Assembly (NCBI GenBank): GCA_017432545.1
Contig: JAFRJA010000031.1
Coordinates: forward strand, 1-32,530
Source: Erysipelotrichaceae bacterium
Lineage (GTDB): Bacteria > Bacillota_I > Bacilli_A > Erysipelotrichales > Erysipelotrichaceae
DNA: 32,530 nt
Direction of reading: 5' to 3'
Made by a program: the position numbers and the translations under genes
The notes under the pieces: model-generated
The model's input: the letters and a program-made list of their open reading frames with translations, nothing else
Database searches by the model: none
Told to the model about the DNA's origin: nothing
In this document: positions 15,913 to 24,567 of the stretch, piece by piece
Position numbering within the stretch: position 1 is the first letter of the stretch
How the letters are laid out: each line of letters begins with the position of its first letter

Positions 15913-18900
15913 TTAGTTGGTTACTACACTCAACGTTCCATCTTCTCCGTTAATTGAAATGGTTGCAGATGCCTGTTTTTTGTCTGTATTAGCCGTAACG
16001 TATAAAGTTCCAGAAGCTCCGTTAACCGAAACATTCAATTCCTGAGTCTCTTGACCTGACACATTGAACGAACCAGTGTCGCCTGAAACGTTCCATCCAC
16101 TCCATGTACTGTCTGAATCATATGAAGGCGAAAGTTTTACTGTTTTGTGATCTTCTGTTGAGACAGCAATTATATTAAGTGAATGATCCGGCTCTCTATA
16201 GTACGTTATATAAATACTGTAATTAGCGTTATTTATTGTTACTGTAGTTCCTGGTTTGAGAACAGCACCGTTTGAATCTTTAATTTCAAATGATCCGGCA
16301 GGATGAGATCCATCAGGTTTTGATTCACTGTAGTATGCGAAACCATATCTGCTGCACCAACTTTCAAGTTCTCCAGCACTATTTGGCAGAATCATGCTGG
16401 ATGTAACACTCTGGTCAGCAGAAACTTTATTTGATTTGAAGTCTCCGCTTTCATATGCGTAATACATTTCAACGTGTACTTTGTCACCAGGCGAAACATT
16501 CAGGTTTGCCGAAGCTTCGTTATTTTCGCTTGATACATGAATGGTCTCATTGTGATTTCCTGAGATCGTAATATCAGCCATATATTTGATTGGTCCGTAA
16601 AGTTTGGAGAAACTGAACAGACAGTTACCTGAGGCAGATACCACTACTTCACCATTAGAGTTCTTTAAAGAGATGTCTTTAGTGTTACTTGCTTCCTTGA
16701 GCTTTGACTCATCTGGATAAGTGGGCCACTTCATTCTTAAGTAACCAGAAGTTCCATCAAGTTCAACCTTAATGTCTGAAGACATGTTTTCGACTGTTGG
16801 AGTAGCTAAGCCAACAAGTTTAACCGCATCAGACTTGATAAGACCTGTAGTTCTTAATGAAGGATCCATTCCCTCTGAATAAGCTGCATATGGCCAGGTT
16901 CCGATGACGTGAGTAATTGAAGTTACACCAGAAGGCTGGGTAAGTTTGGTTGGATTGCCACCGCCGTATTTGTATGCTGCTTCAAGAATTAGATGAGCGA
17001 TCTTACCTTGAGGTCTATCGTTGTAATAATAGTCTTTTGTGATATATGACTGCTGACCTTTGACGGCTTTTTCATAGCCGACCCAGGTGCAGGTAGTGTA
17101 ATCACTGGTTGCCGCAACGAGCCAGCCATCTTTGATAGCTCCGTTAGGGATACCGAAATCAGCACCGGAAGTGCCGAAGTCTGTCGTACCTGTCTTACCA
17201 TAGACCGGATAATCATCTGTTTTTACAAATGAATATGATCCACCGTAGTTCTGGACATTGGAATACATCAGTTCTGCGGTAAGGAATGATGCCGCTTCCG
17301 ACAGGATCTGAGTCTGAGTATATTTAGGCGTGATAGGGGATTTGCCATTGGTAAACTCGATACGTGAGATCGTATGAGGCGGTGTATATAGACCATAGTT
17401 CATTAAAGCTGCATAGGCTGCGGCGTGCTGATAAGGAGTTACTTCGCAAGTCGTACCGCCTATAGCGTACTGAACGTTAAAGTCTTCAAGTGTAAAGTCA
17501 TAGCCTAATGATTGGGCATAGTTTACAACATATTCATATTTTTTGGCATCCAATACCTGTTGAAGTGTCTGGATTGCACAAGTATTGATGGAATTACCTA
17601 AAGCCTGTTTGAGAGTGACATCACCGACATACGTTCCGGAGTCGTTGGTGACGATTATCTTGTCTGTCGTATCATAGAACATCGGTCTGTCAGTTAATAC
17701 ATGGTCAGTTGCCCAACCAAGGTTTTCAAAAGCCAAGGCATAATCTAAGATCGGCTTTATAGTTGAGCCTGGCTGCTTGTACTGTTCGGTCGCGTGATTA
17801 AGCAGTAACTGTCCGCCATTGGCGTAGTTTCTGCCACCCATGATACCGACGACTTCACCAGTCGTATTCTTGATACATACGGATGCACATTCGAAATATT
17901 GATCAGGGAAGGTAAGATATTCTTCATCCATCTTGCCAGCCTGGATCTTATCCATTTCTTCCTGGATGTCCTTGTTCATATATGTATAGATATGCATTGT
18001 TGTTGTGTATGGATCTAAACCGGTGATGGAGATACACTCAGAAACGACCTGATCGATATAAGCCTGATAAGGAATACCTTCGCCTTCAGTAGTTGAAGTG
18101 TATGGATCATTGAGCAGATCTTCGATCCTTACACTCTTGGCGAGTTCGTATTCGGCTTGCGTGATATAACCGTGATTCTTCATCTGATAAAGGACCTCAG
18201 TAAGTCTTTCCTGTGCTTCATCAAGATTGTAGAAAGGGTTATAGAAGTTTGGTGCATTGATGACACCGGCCAGTAAAGCACCTTCAACGAGGTTTACTTC
18301 TGAAAGATCTTTACCGAAATAATACTGTGACGCTTTCTGAATACCACGGATGTTGTTGGATCCACCGAAATTAAGTTTATTGACATAGGATTCAAAGATA
18401 TCCTGTTTTGATTTTGCTTCTTCAAGTTCAAACGCTAATGCGATCTCCTGTACTTTTCTTCTGATACCTGAGGCACCGGAACGTGCGGCATTTTCACCTG
18501 TTTCATCGTTGACGAAATAGGTGTTCTTGACTAACTGCATGGTGAAAGTAGAACCACCCTGACCGAAGGAAAGGGTGCGGATGTTTTCTAAGAATGCTTT
18601 GGTGAAACGGGGTACATCAAAACCGTTATGTTCGAAATAACGGGAGTCTTCTATGGCAACAAAAGCGTCGATGACACAGTTGGGAATATCATCGTATTCA
18701 ATGTTTTGTCTGATGACAGTACCGAGGTTTGCGATCTCATCACCTCTTGAATCATAGACGATCGAAGATTCGGCCTGATCAAAATCCGATACGTTAAGGG
18801 TCGGCTTGTTTGTCAGCATCGTCGCAATAAAGATGATGCCTACTACGAAGCAGATCAATCCCATGATAACGATAAAGGAGACGATCACCGCCCATAGATT

Positions 18901-18945
18901 TGTTGAATTGATTTTCTTTTTCTTCTGTGTTGTTTTCTTGCTCAT
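15913..18945 (-). CDS. Class A penicillin-binding protein (PBP1A-type) with long C-terminal extension
   Basis: A bifunctional peptidoglycan synthase: glycosyltransferase plus transpeptidase, anchored by one membrane helix (about 19-44). The GT51 domain has catalytic Glu99 in AIEDSRYFEHNGFD and the GGSTFTMQLVKN motif at 130-141. The transpeptidase has Ser394 in STIK, SIN at 452-454 and KTGT at 584-587. About 340 residues follow. They include a stretch at about 853-904 (LESWCSRYGF to VLKPGTTVTI) that looks like a PASTA domain, and two similar strands near the end (SVNGASGTLYV and SINGEDGTLSV). It overlaps recU by 4 bases, the recU-ponA order of Bacillus, and GpsB, a known partner of this PBP class, is encoded divergently next door. 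Confidence 0.96.
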   Translation of the reverse strand: MSKKTTQKKKKINSTNLWAVIVSFIVIMGLICFVVGIIFIATMLTNKPTLNVSDFDQAESSIVYDSRGDEIANLGTVIRQNIEYDDIPNCVIDAFVAIEDSRYFEHNGFDVPRFTKAFLENIRTLSFGQGGSTFTMQLVKNTYFVNDETGENAARSGASGIRRKVQEIALAFELEEAKSKQDIFESYVNKLNFGGSNNIRGIQKASQYYFGKDLSEVNLVEGALLAGVINAPNFYNPFYNLDEAQERLTEVLYQMKNHGYITQAEYELAKSVRIEDLLNDPYTSTTEGEGIPYQAYIDQVVSECISITGLDPYTTTMHIYTYMNKDIQEEMDKIQAGKMDEEYLTFPDQYFECASVCIKNTTGEVVGIMGGRNYANGGQLLLNHATEQYKQPGSTIKPILDYALAFENLGWATDHVLTDRPMFYDTTDKIIVTNDSGTYVGDVTLKQALGNSINTCAIQTLQQVLDAKKYEYVVNYAQSLGYDFTLEDFNVQYAIGGTTCEVTPYQHAAAYAALMNYGLYTPPHTISRIEFTNGKSPITPKYTQTQILSEAASFLTAELMYSNVQNYGGSYSFVKTDDYPVYGKTGTTDFGTSGADFGIPNGAIKDGWLVAATSDYTTCTWVGYEKAVKGQQSYITKDYYYNDRPQGKIAHLILEAAYKYGGGNPTKLTQPSGVTSITHVIGTWPYAAYSEGMDPSLRTTGLIKSDAVKLVGLATPTVENMSSDIKVELDGTSGYLRMKWPTYPDESKLKEASNTKDISLKNSNGEVVVSASGNCLFSFSKLYGPIKYMADITISGNHNETIHVSSENNEASANLNVSPGDKVHVEMYYAYESGDFKSNKVSADQSVTSSMILPNSAGELESWCSRYGFAYYSESKPDGSHPAGSFEIKDSNGAVLKPGTTVTINNANYSIYITYYREPDHSLNIIAVSTEDHKTVKLSPSYDSDSTWSGWNVSGDTGSFNVSGQETQELNVSVNGASGTLYVTANTDKKQASATISINGEDGTLSVVTN

Positions 18946-19517
18946 AAATCACCCTGCAGTCCAAAGACTCTTTCTACCACTTTCAGATAATCGCATGGAA
19001 TGAAGTAGTTCGAGGCTATTTCAAAACCATTTTCTCTGATCCAGTCATAAGGAAGAGACTTCCTTTGCGCTGAATCGTAGAATTCAATAAAATCTTTAGC
19101 TTTAATTAGAAAGTCTTTATTATACGCGGACATACGCAATATGATAAAGGCTACTGCCCCGTGCTTGATCACATCAGACAAGTGTTTGATCTGATGTGCG
19201 TGAATTGATGAGAACGGAAAGGAAGTTTCAGATTCGCATTCCTTGGCTTCAAAGTCGATATATTTCCCCAAATATATACCGTTATAGTCGGTAGTTGAAG
19301 CCAGCTTGAAATAAGCTTCGGTGATCTTGGCAGCAGAGCGCTTGGGATAATCAACCTTCACGATCGTGATCGGAGTAGGCTTCTTGTGGATGACCGCCAG
19401 ATCGTGATTCAGATAATAGCGGTTGGTCCTATTGATGTCTTCCTCCAGTGACATTCCGCGATGTGCGGCTGATTCCTTAGGCTTGGAATATACTTTGTTG
19501 CTGTTGGGATACTTCAT
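18942..19517 (-). CDS. recU: Holliday junction resolvase RecU
   Basis: A nuclease resolving four-way DNA junctions in recombination and chromosome segregation. The 191-residue protein starts with the MKYPNSNKVYSKPKE-like head seen in Bacillus RecU and shows NRGMSLEEDINRTNRYYL-type sequence (here AHRGMSLEEDINR). Active-site residues of its PD-(D/E)xK fold are Asp77 (TTDYNG) and Glu90-Ala-Lys92 (DFEAKE). The ending (NYFIPCDYLKVVERVF) is also typical. A clear ribosome site (TAGGAGTG) precedes the ATG. It leads the operon with the class A PBP. Confidence 0.95.
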   Translation of the reverse strand: MKYPNSNKVYSKPKESAAHRGMSLEEDINRTNRYYLNHDLAVIHKKPTPITIVKVDYPKRSAAKITEAYFKLASTTDYNGIYLGKYIDFEAKECESETSFPFSSIHAHQIKHLSDVIKHGAVAFIILRMSAYNKDFLIKAKDFIEFYDSAQRKSLPYDWIRENGFEIASNYFIPCDYLKVVERVFGLQGDL

Positions 19518-19616
19518 CTTTTCACTCCTAATTATTATATAATATTGATAATTGAAACGCTAGTTTGCTTGAATATAGCTGTTTTTTATATTATTATTTT
19601 TTGTAGGGAGATAGAT
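19518..19616. promoter_or_regulatory. Divergent recU / gpsB promoter region
   Basis: Leftward TATAAT lies at 19539-19534 for recU. Rightward TTGCTT (19565-19570), a 16-base spacer and TATATT (19587-19592) could serve gpsB. Both genes have normal ribosome sites (TAGGAG and GTAGGGAG). A longer upstream reading of the gpsB frame to 19545 would span this region and is rejected. Confidence 0.5.
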
Positions 19617-19931
19617 ATGGAACAGTTAAACTTGACTCCGGAAGAAATTCTTAACAAAGAGTTTAATGTAGATTTTAAAGGATATTCACCAAATGAAGTT
19701 GATGCTTTTTTAGATAATGTACTTGAAGATTATCAGATCATGGAAGATAATGTTCAGCAGCTTCTGGATGAAATAGCCAAATTAAAAGATCAGGTAAAAT
19801 CGTTAACAGCGAAGAATATTGAACTCGAAGGCAAGAAGATGGCCTTTGATCTGTCCAATACAACTTCCTACAGTTCTGTTGACGTATTGAAGAGAATTTC
19901 CCGTCTGGAAGAAATCGTTTATAACAAATAA
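19617..19931 (+). CDS. gpsB: Cell division regulator GpsB (DivIVA family)
   Basis: A small coiled-coil adaptor that directs class A PBPs between septum and side wall. From the ATG at 19617 it has 104 residues. The DivIVA-like head reads LTPEEILNKEFNVDFKGYSPNEVDAFLDNVLEDY, followed by a coiled coil (about 38-72) and the short GpsB tail SSVDVLKRISRLEEIVYNK. That tail and the size separate it from full-length DivIVA. It is followed at once by rnpB, as in Bacillus, and divergent from recU-pbp1A, encoding its likely partner. The ribosome site GTAGGGAG fixes the start. Confidence 0.95.
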   Translation: MEQLNLTPEEILNKEFNVDFKGYSPNEVDAFLDNVLEDYQIMEDNVQQLLDEIAKLKDQVKSLTAKNIELEGKKMAFDLSNTTSYSSVDVLKRISRLEEIVYNK

Positions 19932-20267
19932 CATCGAGACAATCGCTGAGCGATCAGAGGAAAGTCCATGCTCGCACATCCTGCGATGGATGTAGTGTTT
20001 ATGCCAGGTCAAACAATAAGCCTGGGCAGCGCAAGCTGACGGCTGGCGATATTCCTAAGGAGCGATCTATGGAATTAGCCTGTAAAAGTGTCAAAGAGAC
20101 GAGTTTAATGGAAACATTAAATGTGGAACGCGATAAACCCCATAAGCGAGAAACCCAAATAAATGGTAGGGGAACCTGCAATAGTGAACTGAAACGATTT
20201 GCGGGGCACTTCGGTGCAGATAAATGATTGTCCTATACAGAACATGGCTTATTGATGTTGTTTATAC
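19931..20267 (+). ncRNA. rnpB: RNase P RNA, bacterial type B
   Basis: The catalytic RNA that matures tRNA 5' ends. The conserved P4-side segments CAGAGGAAAGTCC (19955-19967) and ACAGAACATGGCTTA (20237-20251) are present, with the internal TGGTAGGGGAAC near 20164. Terminal helix P1 can form between AACATC (19930-19935) and GATGTT near 20255, so the mature 5' end touches the gpsB stop codon. The arrangement of the segments and the host group fit type B. Ends are accurate to a few bases. A TATAAC at 19920-19925 is a possible own -10. Confidence 0.95.
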
Positions 20268-20290
20268 AAAAGACCGCAAGGTCTTTTCTT
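20268..20290 (+). terminator. rnpB terminator
   Basis: AAAAGACC (20268-20275), loop GCAA, GGTCTTTT (20280-20287), continuing into CTTT. It ends the RNase P RNA transcript. Confidence 0.85.
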
Positions 20291-20347
20291 TAAAGTTTTA
20301 ACTTGAAAATCATTCATCTTTATTGTAAAGTTAATACGGAGCAAATG

Positions 20348-20356
20348 TGATATTAT
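20348..20356 (+). promoter_or_regulatory. Extended -10 promoter for leaderless pgsA
   Basis: TGA-TATTAT ends 7 bases before the ATG at 20364. No ribosome site lies close to the ATG; the nearest purine-rich stretch, CGGAGC, is about 22 bases away. A -35 at normal spacing is not obvious, as expected for extended -10 promoters. Confidence 0.6.
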
Positions 20357-20363
20357 ATAAATT

Positions 20364-20957
20364 ATGAATTTACCTAACAAATTAACATTATTCAGAATCT
20401 TACTCGTTCCCGTACTGTGCCTGGTGTGGCTTTTCCCATATGAAAGCGTTGGATTAAATTTAGGTTATATAAATGTCGGCAATGTTACTTTGCCTGTACT
20501 TAACCTGATCGTTCTGGCGATCTTCTGTGTGGCTTCTTTTACGGATTATCTGGATGGCCAGATCGCTCGTAAAAACGATCTTGTGACTACTTTCGGCAAG
20601 TTTGCCGATCCGATCGCGGATAAGCTTTTGGTCAATATGATGCTGCTGATCCTGTCTTATAAGCACATGATCCCGTTACTCTGCTGCATCATGATGATCT
20701 TGAGAGATATCGTGGTTGATGGTTGCCGTATGATTGCGGCCCAGCACGGTGTCGTCGTTTCAGCTGGCATGCTTGGAAAACTCAAGACCGTCTTACAGAT
20801 GATTTCGATCATCGTTATTCTGCTTAATAATCTGCCATTTGAATTATGGTATATTCCGGCTGATGAAATCCTGATCTGGTTCACTTCCTTTATTTCAGTT
20901 GCCGGTGGTTATTCTTATTTTATGCAGGTTAAGAAATATATTTTTGAATCTATGTAA
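20364..20957 (+). CDS. pgsA: CDP-diacylglycerol-glycerol-3-phosphate 3-phosphatidyltransferase
   Basis: An integral membrane enzyme that makes phosphatidylglycerolphosphate, the first step to phosphatidylglycerol and cardiolipin. In 197 residues it carries the full CDP-alcohol phosphotransferase motif: Asp61, Asp64-Gly65, Ala68-Arg69, Gly78, Asp82, Asp86. Hydrophobic segments are seen at about 8-25, 42-60, 86-105 and near the C-terminus. The head MNLPNKLTLFRILLVP is typical of PgsA. It precedes recA directly; the cinA gene often found between them in Bacillota is absent here. Confidence 0.96.
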   Translation: MNLPNKLTLFRILLVPVLCLVWLFPYESVGLNLGYINVGNVTLPVLNLIVLAIFCVASFTDYLDGQIARKNDLVTTFGKFADPIADKLLVNMMLLILSYKHMIPLLCCIMMILRDIVVDGCRMIAAQHGVVVSAGMLGKLKTVLQMISIIVILLNNLPFELWYIPADEILIWFTSFISVAGGYSYFMQVKKYIFESM

Positions 20958-20963
20958 GGATTT

Positions 20964-20988
20964 TTACATTATTTTGGCAATAATGTAA
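20964..20988. promoter_or_regulatory. Perfect 10-5-10 inverted repeat upstream of recA
   Basis: TTACATTATT (20964-20973) and AATAATGTAA (20979-20988) are exact inverted repeats around TTGGC. The repeat ends 17 bases before the recA ATG. TTTACA (20963-20968) could be a -35 with a weak TAATAG 17 bases on, so a protein bound here would cover the promoter. No T-run follows, so it is not an intrinsic terminator. It does not match the Bacillus SOS box (CGAAC..GTTCG). An SOS or other operator role is inference. Confidence 0.55.
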
Positions 20989-21005
20989 TAGGAGGAATTA
21001 TCTTA

Positions 21006-22040
21006 ATGGCTAAAAAAGATGAATTAAACAGCGAAATCACCCCTGAAAAGAAGGATCAGCTGTTAAATGAAGCGTTAAAAACAATTGAAAAACAATACGG
21101 TAAGGGATCGATAATGAAGCTTGGCGAACATGCTTTCGTCGATGTCGATGCGATCTCGACCGGATCACTAGCGATCGATAATGCTTTGGGAGTAGGTGGT
21201 TTACCTCGAGGCAGGATCATTGAGATCTATGGACCTGAATCTTCAGGTAAGACAACTCTGGCTTTACAATGTATCGCTGAATGCCAGAAAGACGGTGGTA
21301 AAGCCGCTTTTATCGATGCGGAACATGCGATCGATCCGCGTTATGCCAAAGCCTTAGGTGTCGATGTTGATGAACTGATCTTGTCACAACCTGATTCAGG
21401 TGAACAGGCTTTGGAGATAGCCGAAGTGCTGATCAAATCAGGAGCGATCGATCTGATCGTTATCGACTCAGTCGCCGCTTTAGTACCACAAGCAGAATTA
21501 GATGGGGAAATGGGCGATTCAAATATCGGCTTGCATGCCCGTCTGATGTCCAAAGCGATGCGTAAGCTGGCCGGTGCGATGAATGCGAACAACTGTACGA
21601 CGATCTTCATCAACCAGCTTCGTGAAAAGGTCGGTGTCATGTTCGGAAATCCGGAAACAACCACTGGTGGCCGTGCGCTTAAATTCTATGCGACGATCAG
21701 ACTTGAAGTAAGAAAGTCTGAAGCGATCAAGAGCGGTCAGGAAGTTATCGGTAATAAAGTCAATGTCAAAGTCGCCAAAAATAAGGTTGCTCCGCCGTTC
21801 AAGACCTGCCAGGTCGAGATCTATTACGGCGAAGGTATCTCTCATCTGTCCGAGATAATCAATATGGGTGTCGAGATGGGGATCATTGAAAAATCCGGAT
21901 CATGGTATTCCTACAATGGTGAAAAGATAGGTCAGGGAACCGATGCGGTAAGGGCCTATTTAACTTCCAATCCTGAGATCGACGCGGAAATCACCGCCAA
22001 GATCAAGGAAAAGATGTATGACAGGGAAAGTGAAATCTAA
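21006..22040 (+). CDS. recA: Recombinase RecA
   Basis: The strand-exchange ATPase of homologous recombination and co-protease of the SOS response. The 344 residues are of normal length. Walker A is GPESSGKTT (76-84), Walker B lies in [22 protein letters not shown], and the L2 region includes [29 protein letters not shown]. The C-terminus is acidic and short. A strong ribosome site (AGGAGGAAT) precedes the ATG. Its regulation may involve the palindrome at 20964-20988. It lies in the pgsA-recA-rny-ymdB order known from Bacillus. Confidence 0.99.
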   Translation: MAKKDELNSEITPEKKDQLLNEALKTIEKQYGKGSIMKLGEHAFVDVDAISTGSLAIDNALGVGGLPRGRIIEIYGPESSGKTTLALQCIAECQKDGGKAAFIDAEHAIDPRYAKALGVDVDELILSQPDSGEQALEIAEVLIKSGAIDLIVIDSVAALVPQAELDGEMGDSNIGLHARLMSKAMRKLAGAMNANNCTTIFINQLREKVGVMFGNPETTTGGRALKFYATIRLEVRKSEAIKSGQEVIGNKVNVKVAKNKVAPPFKTCQVEIYYGEGISHLSEIINMGVEMGIIEKSGSWYSYNGEKIGQGTDAVRAYLTSNPEIDAEITAKIKEKMYDRESEI

Positions 22041-22053
22041 GCTTTCCTTTTTT
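22025..22053 (+). terminator. Terminator at recA 3' end
   Basis: GGAAAG (22025-22030) and CTTTCC (22042-22047) pair around 11 bases that include the recA stop, followed by T6. The 5' arm lies in recA coding sequence. Confidence 0.7.
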
Positions 22054-22126
22054 ATGGTCGCTATGACTTTATAAGACCTTCATCTGAACTTTTAGCTGTA
22101 TTATCAAGAGGTTGAAATAATATATA

Positions 22127-22159
22127 AATATTGTGAAAATAGTTTCAATATTGTACAAT
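22127..22159 (+). promoter_or_regulatory. rny promoter with inverted repeat
   Basis: TTGTGA (22131-22136), a 17-base spacer and TACAAT (22154-22159) make a good sigma-A promoter. An inverted repeat, AATATTG (22127-22133) and CAATATT (22146-22152), covers the -35 and the spacer up to the -10. ATATTGT also occurs twice as a direct repeat 20 bases apart. Confidence 0.6.
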
Positions 22160-22208
22160 TTAAAAGGATTTATTCCACATAATTTGTTTTTAAATGGAGG
22201 TATAGAAT

Positions 22209-23753
22209 ATGAAAATTGATGTACTTTCCATTATTATCGGATTAGTTGTGGGTATTCTAATCGTTCTTATCTATAATTCAGCTACAGGTAAAAACGCTAA
22301 AAAAGAAGCCCAGAAAATCTTAGATGAAGCTAATAACCAAGCTAAAAACACTGTTAAACAAGCGGTTTTAGACGGTAAGACACAGGTATATGATCTGAAA
22401 CTGCAGGCCGAAAAGGAAATCAAAGAAAAAAGAAGCGAAGTTCTCGAACAGGAAAACAAGTTACAGAGGAGAGAAGATTCGCTTAATTTCCGTGACGAAA
22501 ATTTAACACAAAAAGAGCGTAAATTAGATGATAAGCTAAGAAAAGCAGATGCTAAAGCTGCTCAACTAGATAAAATGGAAGAAGAACTGCAATCCCGAAT
22601 TGATGGTCAGATTGCACTTTTGGAACGTGTTTCCAACATGAGTGAACAGGAAGCACGTAATGAGCTGATGGAAGTAGTTGAAGCCAAGATGGCTGATGAA
22701 GTTGCCGGCTACATCCGTGAAAAAGAAGAAGAAGCCAAAGAAAAAGCGGCCGAAAATGCTCGTGAGATCATTGCGACAGCTATCCAGCGTTATTCGCAGG
22801 ATGAAACGCTTGACCGTACTGTTTCCGTTGTTGCGCTTCCTTCTGAAGAAATGAAGGGTCGAATCATCGGTAGAGAAGGTCGAAACATCAGGGCTATTGA
22901 ACAGGCTACAGGTGTTGACCTGATCATTGATGATACACCGGAAGCTATCACGGTATCCTGCTTTGATCCGATCAGAAGAGAGATCGCCAGACTTTCTCTT
23001 GAGACACTGATCAAAGACGGCAGAATTCAGCCTGGTCGTATCGAAGATGTTGTCGAAAAGACCAGAAAAGAAATGAATCAGAACATTCAGAAGTATGGTG
23101 AAGATGCCTGCTTCAAACTGCAGATCGGTAAGATGGACAAGGAACTTGTCAAGATGATCGGCAGAATGCGCTACAGATACTCCTATGGCCAGAACGGTCT
23201 TGAGCATTCAATCGAGGTTGCTTCCTTTGCCGGTATGATGGCTGCTGAACTCGGTCTAAATCAGAACCTGGCAAAGCGTGCCGGTCTCTTACATGATATC
23301 GGTAAGGCTGTCGACTTCGAACAGGAAGGTACTCACGTTGAACTCGGTGCCAAATTAGCGAAGAAATACGGCGAAAGGCACGAAGTGATCAACGCAATCG
23401 AATCTCATCATGGCGATGTTCCGGCTACTAATCTTATTTCCATCCTGGTCGCTGCTGCCGATACTTTGTCAGCTGCCAGACCTGGTGCGAGATATGAAGG
23501 CATTGAAAACTACATCAACAGACTTGAAGCTCTCGAAAAGATCGCTAACGAGTTTGAAGGTGTTGATAAAGCCTATGCGATCCAGGCCGGCAGAGAGGTC
23601 AGAGTCATGGTCGTTCCGGAAAAGGTCAATGACAACAAGTGCGCAATGATCGCTCGTGAGATCAAAGATCGCATTGAAAATGAACTGACTTATCCTGGTC
23701 AGATCAAGGTCACGGTCATCCGTGAGATGAGAGCACAAGAAACAGCTAAATAA
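22209..23753 (+). CDS. rny: Ribonuclease Y
   Basis: The membrane-anchored endoribonuclease that starts much mRNA decay in Bacillota. The 514 residues show an N-terminal helix (about 4-22), a long charged coiled coil (about 30-190), a KH RNA-binding domain with IIGREGRNI at 219-227, and an HD hydrolase domain with His362-Asp363 in [10 protein letters not shown]. Length and domain order match the family. The ribosome site GGAGGT lies 7 bases before the ATG. Its stop shares one base with the ymdB start, so the two are co-translated; in Bacillus YmdB interacts functionally with RNase Y. Confidence 0.98.
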   Translation: MKIDVLSIIIGLVVGILIVLIYNSATGKNAKKEAQKILDEANNQAKNTVKQAVLDGKTQVYDLKLQAEKEIKEKRSEVLEQENKLQRREDSLNFRDENLTQKERKLDDKLRKADAKAAQLDKMEEELQSRIDGQIALLERVSNMSEQEARNELMEVVEAKMADEVAGYIREKEEEAKEKAAENAREIIATAIQRYSQDETLDRTVSVVALPSEEMKGRIIGREGRNIRAIEQATGVDLIIDDTPEAITVSCFDPIRREIARLSLETLIKDGRIQPGRIEDVVEKTRKEMNQNIQKYGEDACFKLQIGKMDKELVKMIGRMRYRYSYGQNGLEHSIEVASFAGMMAAELGLNQNLAKRAGLLHDIGKAVDFEQEGTHVELGAKLAKKYGERHEVINAIESHHGDVPATNLISILVAAADTLSAARPGARYEGIENYINRLEALEKIANEFEGVDKAYAIQAGREVRVMVVPEKVNDNKCAMIAREIKDRIENELTYPGQIKVTVIREMRAQETAK

Positions 23754-24532
23754 TGAGAATTCTGTTTATTGGTGATATTGTTGGAAAAAGCGGAAGAGAC
23801 ATTGTCTCTTCGCTTTTAAATTCTCTTAAAGAAGAATATGAGATCGATCTGACGATCGCCAATGGAGAGAATTCAGCTCATGGAAAAGGTATTACTTATA
23901 AAATCTATAATCAGTTAAGGTCCTATGGTGTCGATTACATTACGATGGGCAATCATACTTATTCCAAATCGGAGATCAATAAATATATTGAACAGATGGA
24001 TAATCTTGTTGTACCTTACAATCATCTCAAAAGGATCAGCGGAAACTATTATAAAGTAATTGAATTCAACAATGTTAAATTCTGTTTATGCAATATTCTT
24101 GGCAATGCCCTTATGAATGAGACCGGTGATGATATGTATGAAGCTTTTGAGAATCTTATCGATGAGACTAAAGATCTCAACTGTGATTTCTATTTCGTCG
24201 ATCTTCATGCGGAAACTACGGCGGAGAAAAGGATTTTTATGGAATATTTCAAGGATTATGCCAAAGTGGTTTTAGGCACTCATACACATGTGCAGACCGC
24301 TGATGAAGACATAATCAATGATTGTGCATTTATTACCGATGTGGGGATGTGTGGAGCTTATGAATCGATTATCGGACGGGATGTTGCCGAATCGATCATG
24401 AATAATGTCGATAAGGAACCGACGATTTATAAGATTGCTGAAGGTCCCGCAATTTTCTGTGGTGTGGTGATCGAAATAGATGAGGTTAAGAAACTGCCTG
24501 TTTCGATCAAACGCATTCAGATAAGGCCATAA
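23753..24532 (+). CDS. ymdB: YmdB-type metallophosphoesterase (2',3'-cyclic nucleotide phosphodiesterase)
   Basis: A two-metal phosphoesterase that hydrolyses 2',3'-cAMP/cGMP in Bacillus and influences sporulation and biofilm choices. The 259 residues are typical. Metal-binding residues are visible in FIGDIVGKSGRD (Asp8), IANGENSAHG (Glu39, Asn40), MGNHTYSK (Asn67, His68), DLHAETTAEKR and GTHTHVQTAD. It starts at the last base of the rny stop (TAATG), and ends just before a strong two-way hairpin. Confidence 0.94.
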   Translation: MRILFIGDIVGKSGRDIVSSLLNSLKEEYEIDLTIANGENSAHGKGITYKIYNQLRSYGVDYITMGNHTYSKSEINKYIEQMDNLVVPYNHLKRISGNYYKVIEFNNVKFCLCNILGNALMNETGDDMYEAFENLIDETKDLNCDFYFVDLHAETTAEKRIFMEYFKDYAKVVLGTHTHVQTADEDIINDCAFITDVGMCGAYESIIGRDVAESIMNNVDKEPTIYKIAEGPAIFCGVVIEIDEVKKLPVSIKRIQIRP

Positions 24533-24567
24533 AAAAACGGTCAGGCTTATGCCTGGCCGTTGATTTC
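24531..24567. terminator. Bidirectional terminator between ymdB and HIT gene
   Basis: ACGGTCAGGC (24537-24546), loop TTAT, GCCTGGCCGT (24551-24560), a 10-bp stem with one G-T pair. Leftward it is followed by T7 (A at 24531-24537 on the plus strand), a strong terminator for the HIT operon. Rightward it is followed by TTGATTTCTTTT, weaker. The stop codon of the HIT gene (24549-24547) lies in the loop. Confidence 0.85.

Noticed and set aside
19545..19616. Longer gpsB reading frame from 19545
   Set aside because: The added residues are AT-rich promoter sequence, and GpsB family sequence begins at the ATG at 19617, which has a ribosome site.
20958..21005. Possible LexA box of the Bacillus type or a cinA remnant between pgsA and recA
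   Set aside because: No CGAAC/GTTCG site is present, and the 48-base gap is too short for any cinA remnant; only the different 10-5-10 palindrome is seen.
22566..23207. Antisense 213-codon frame across rny
   Set aside because: It is a shadow of the RNase Y coding frame with low-complexity Phe runs, no ribosome site and no family resemblance.
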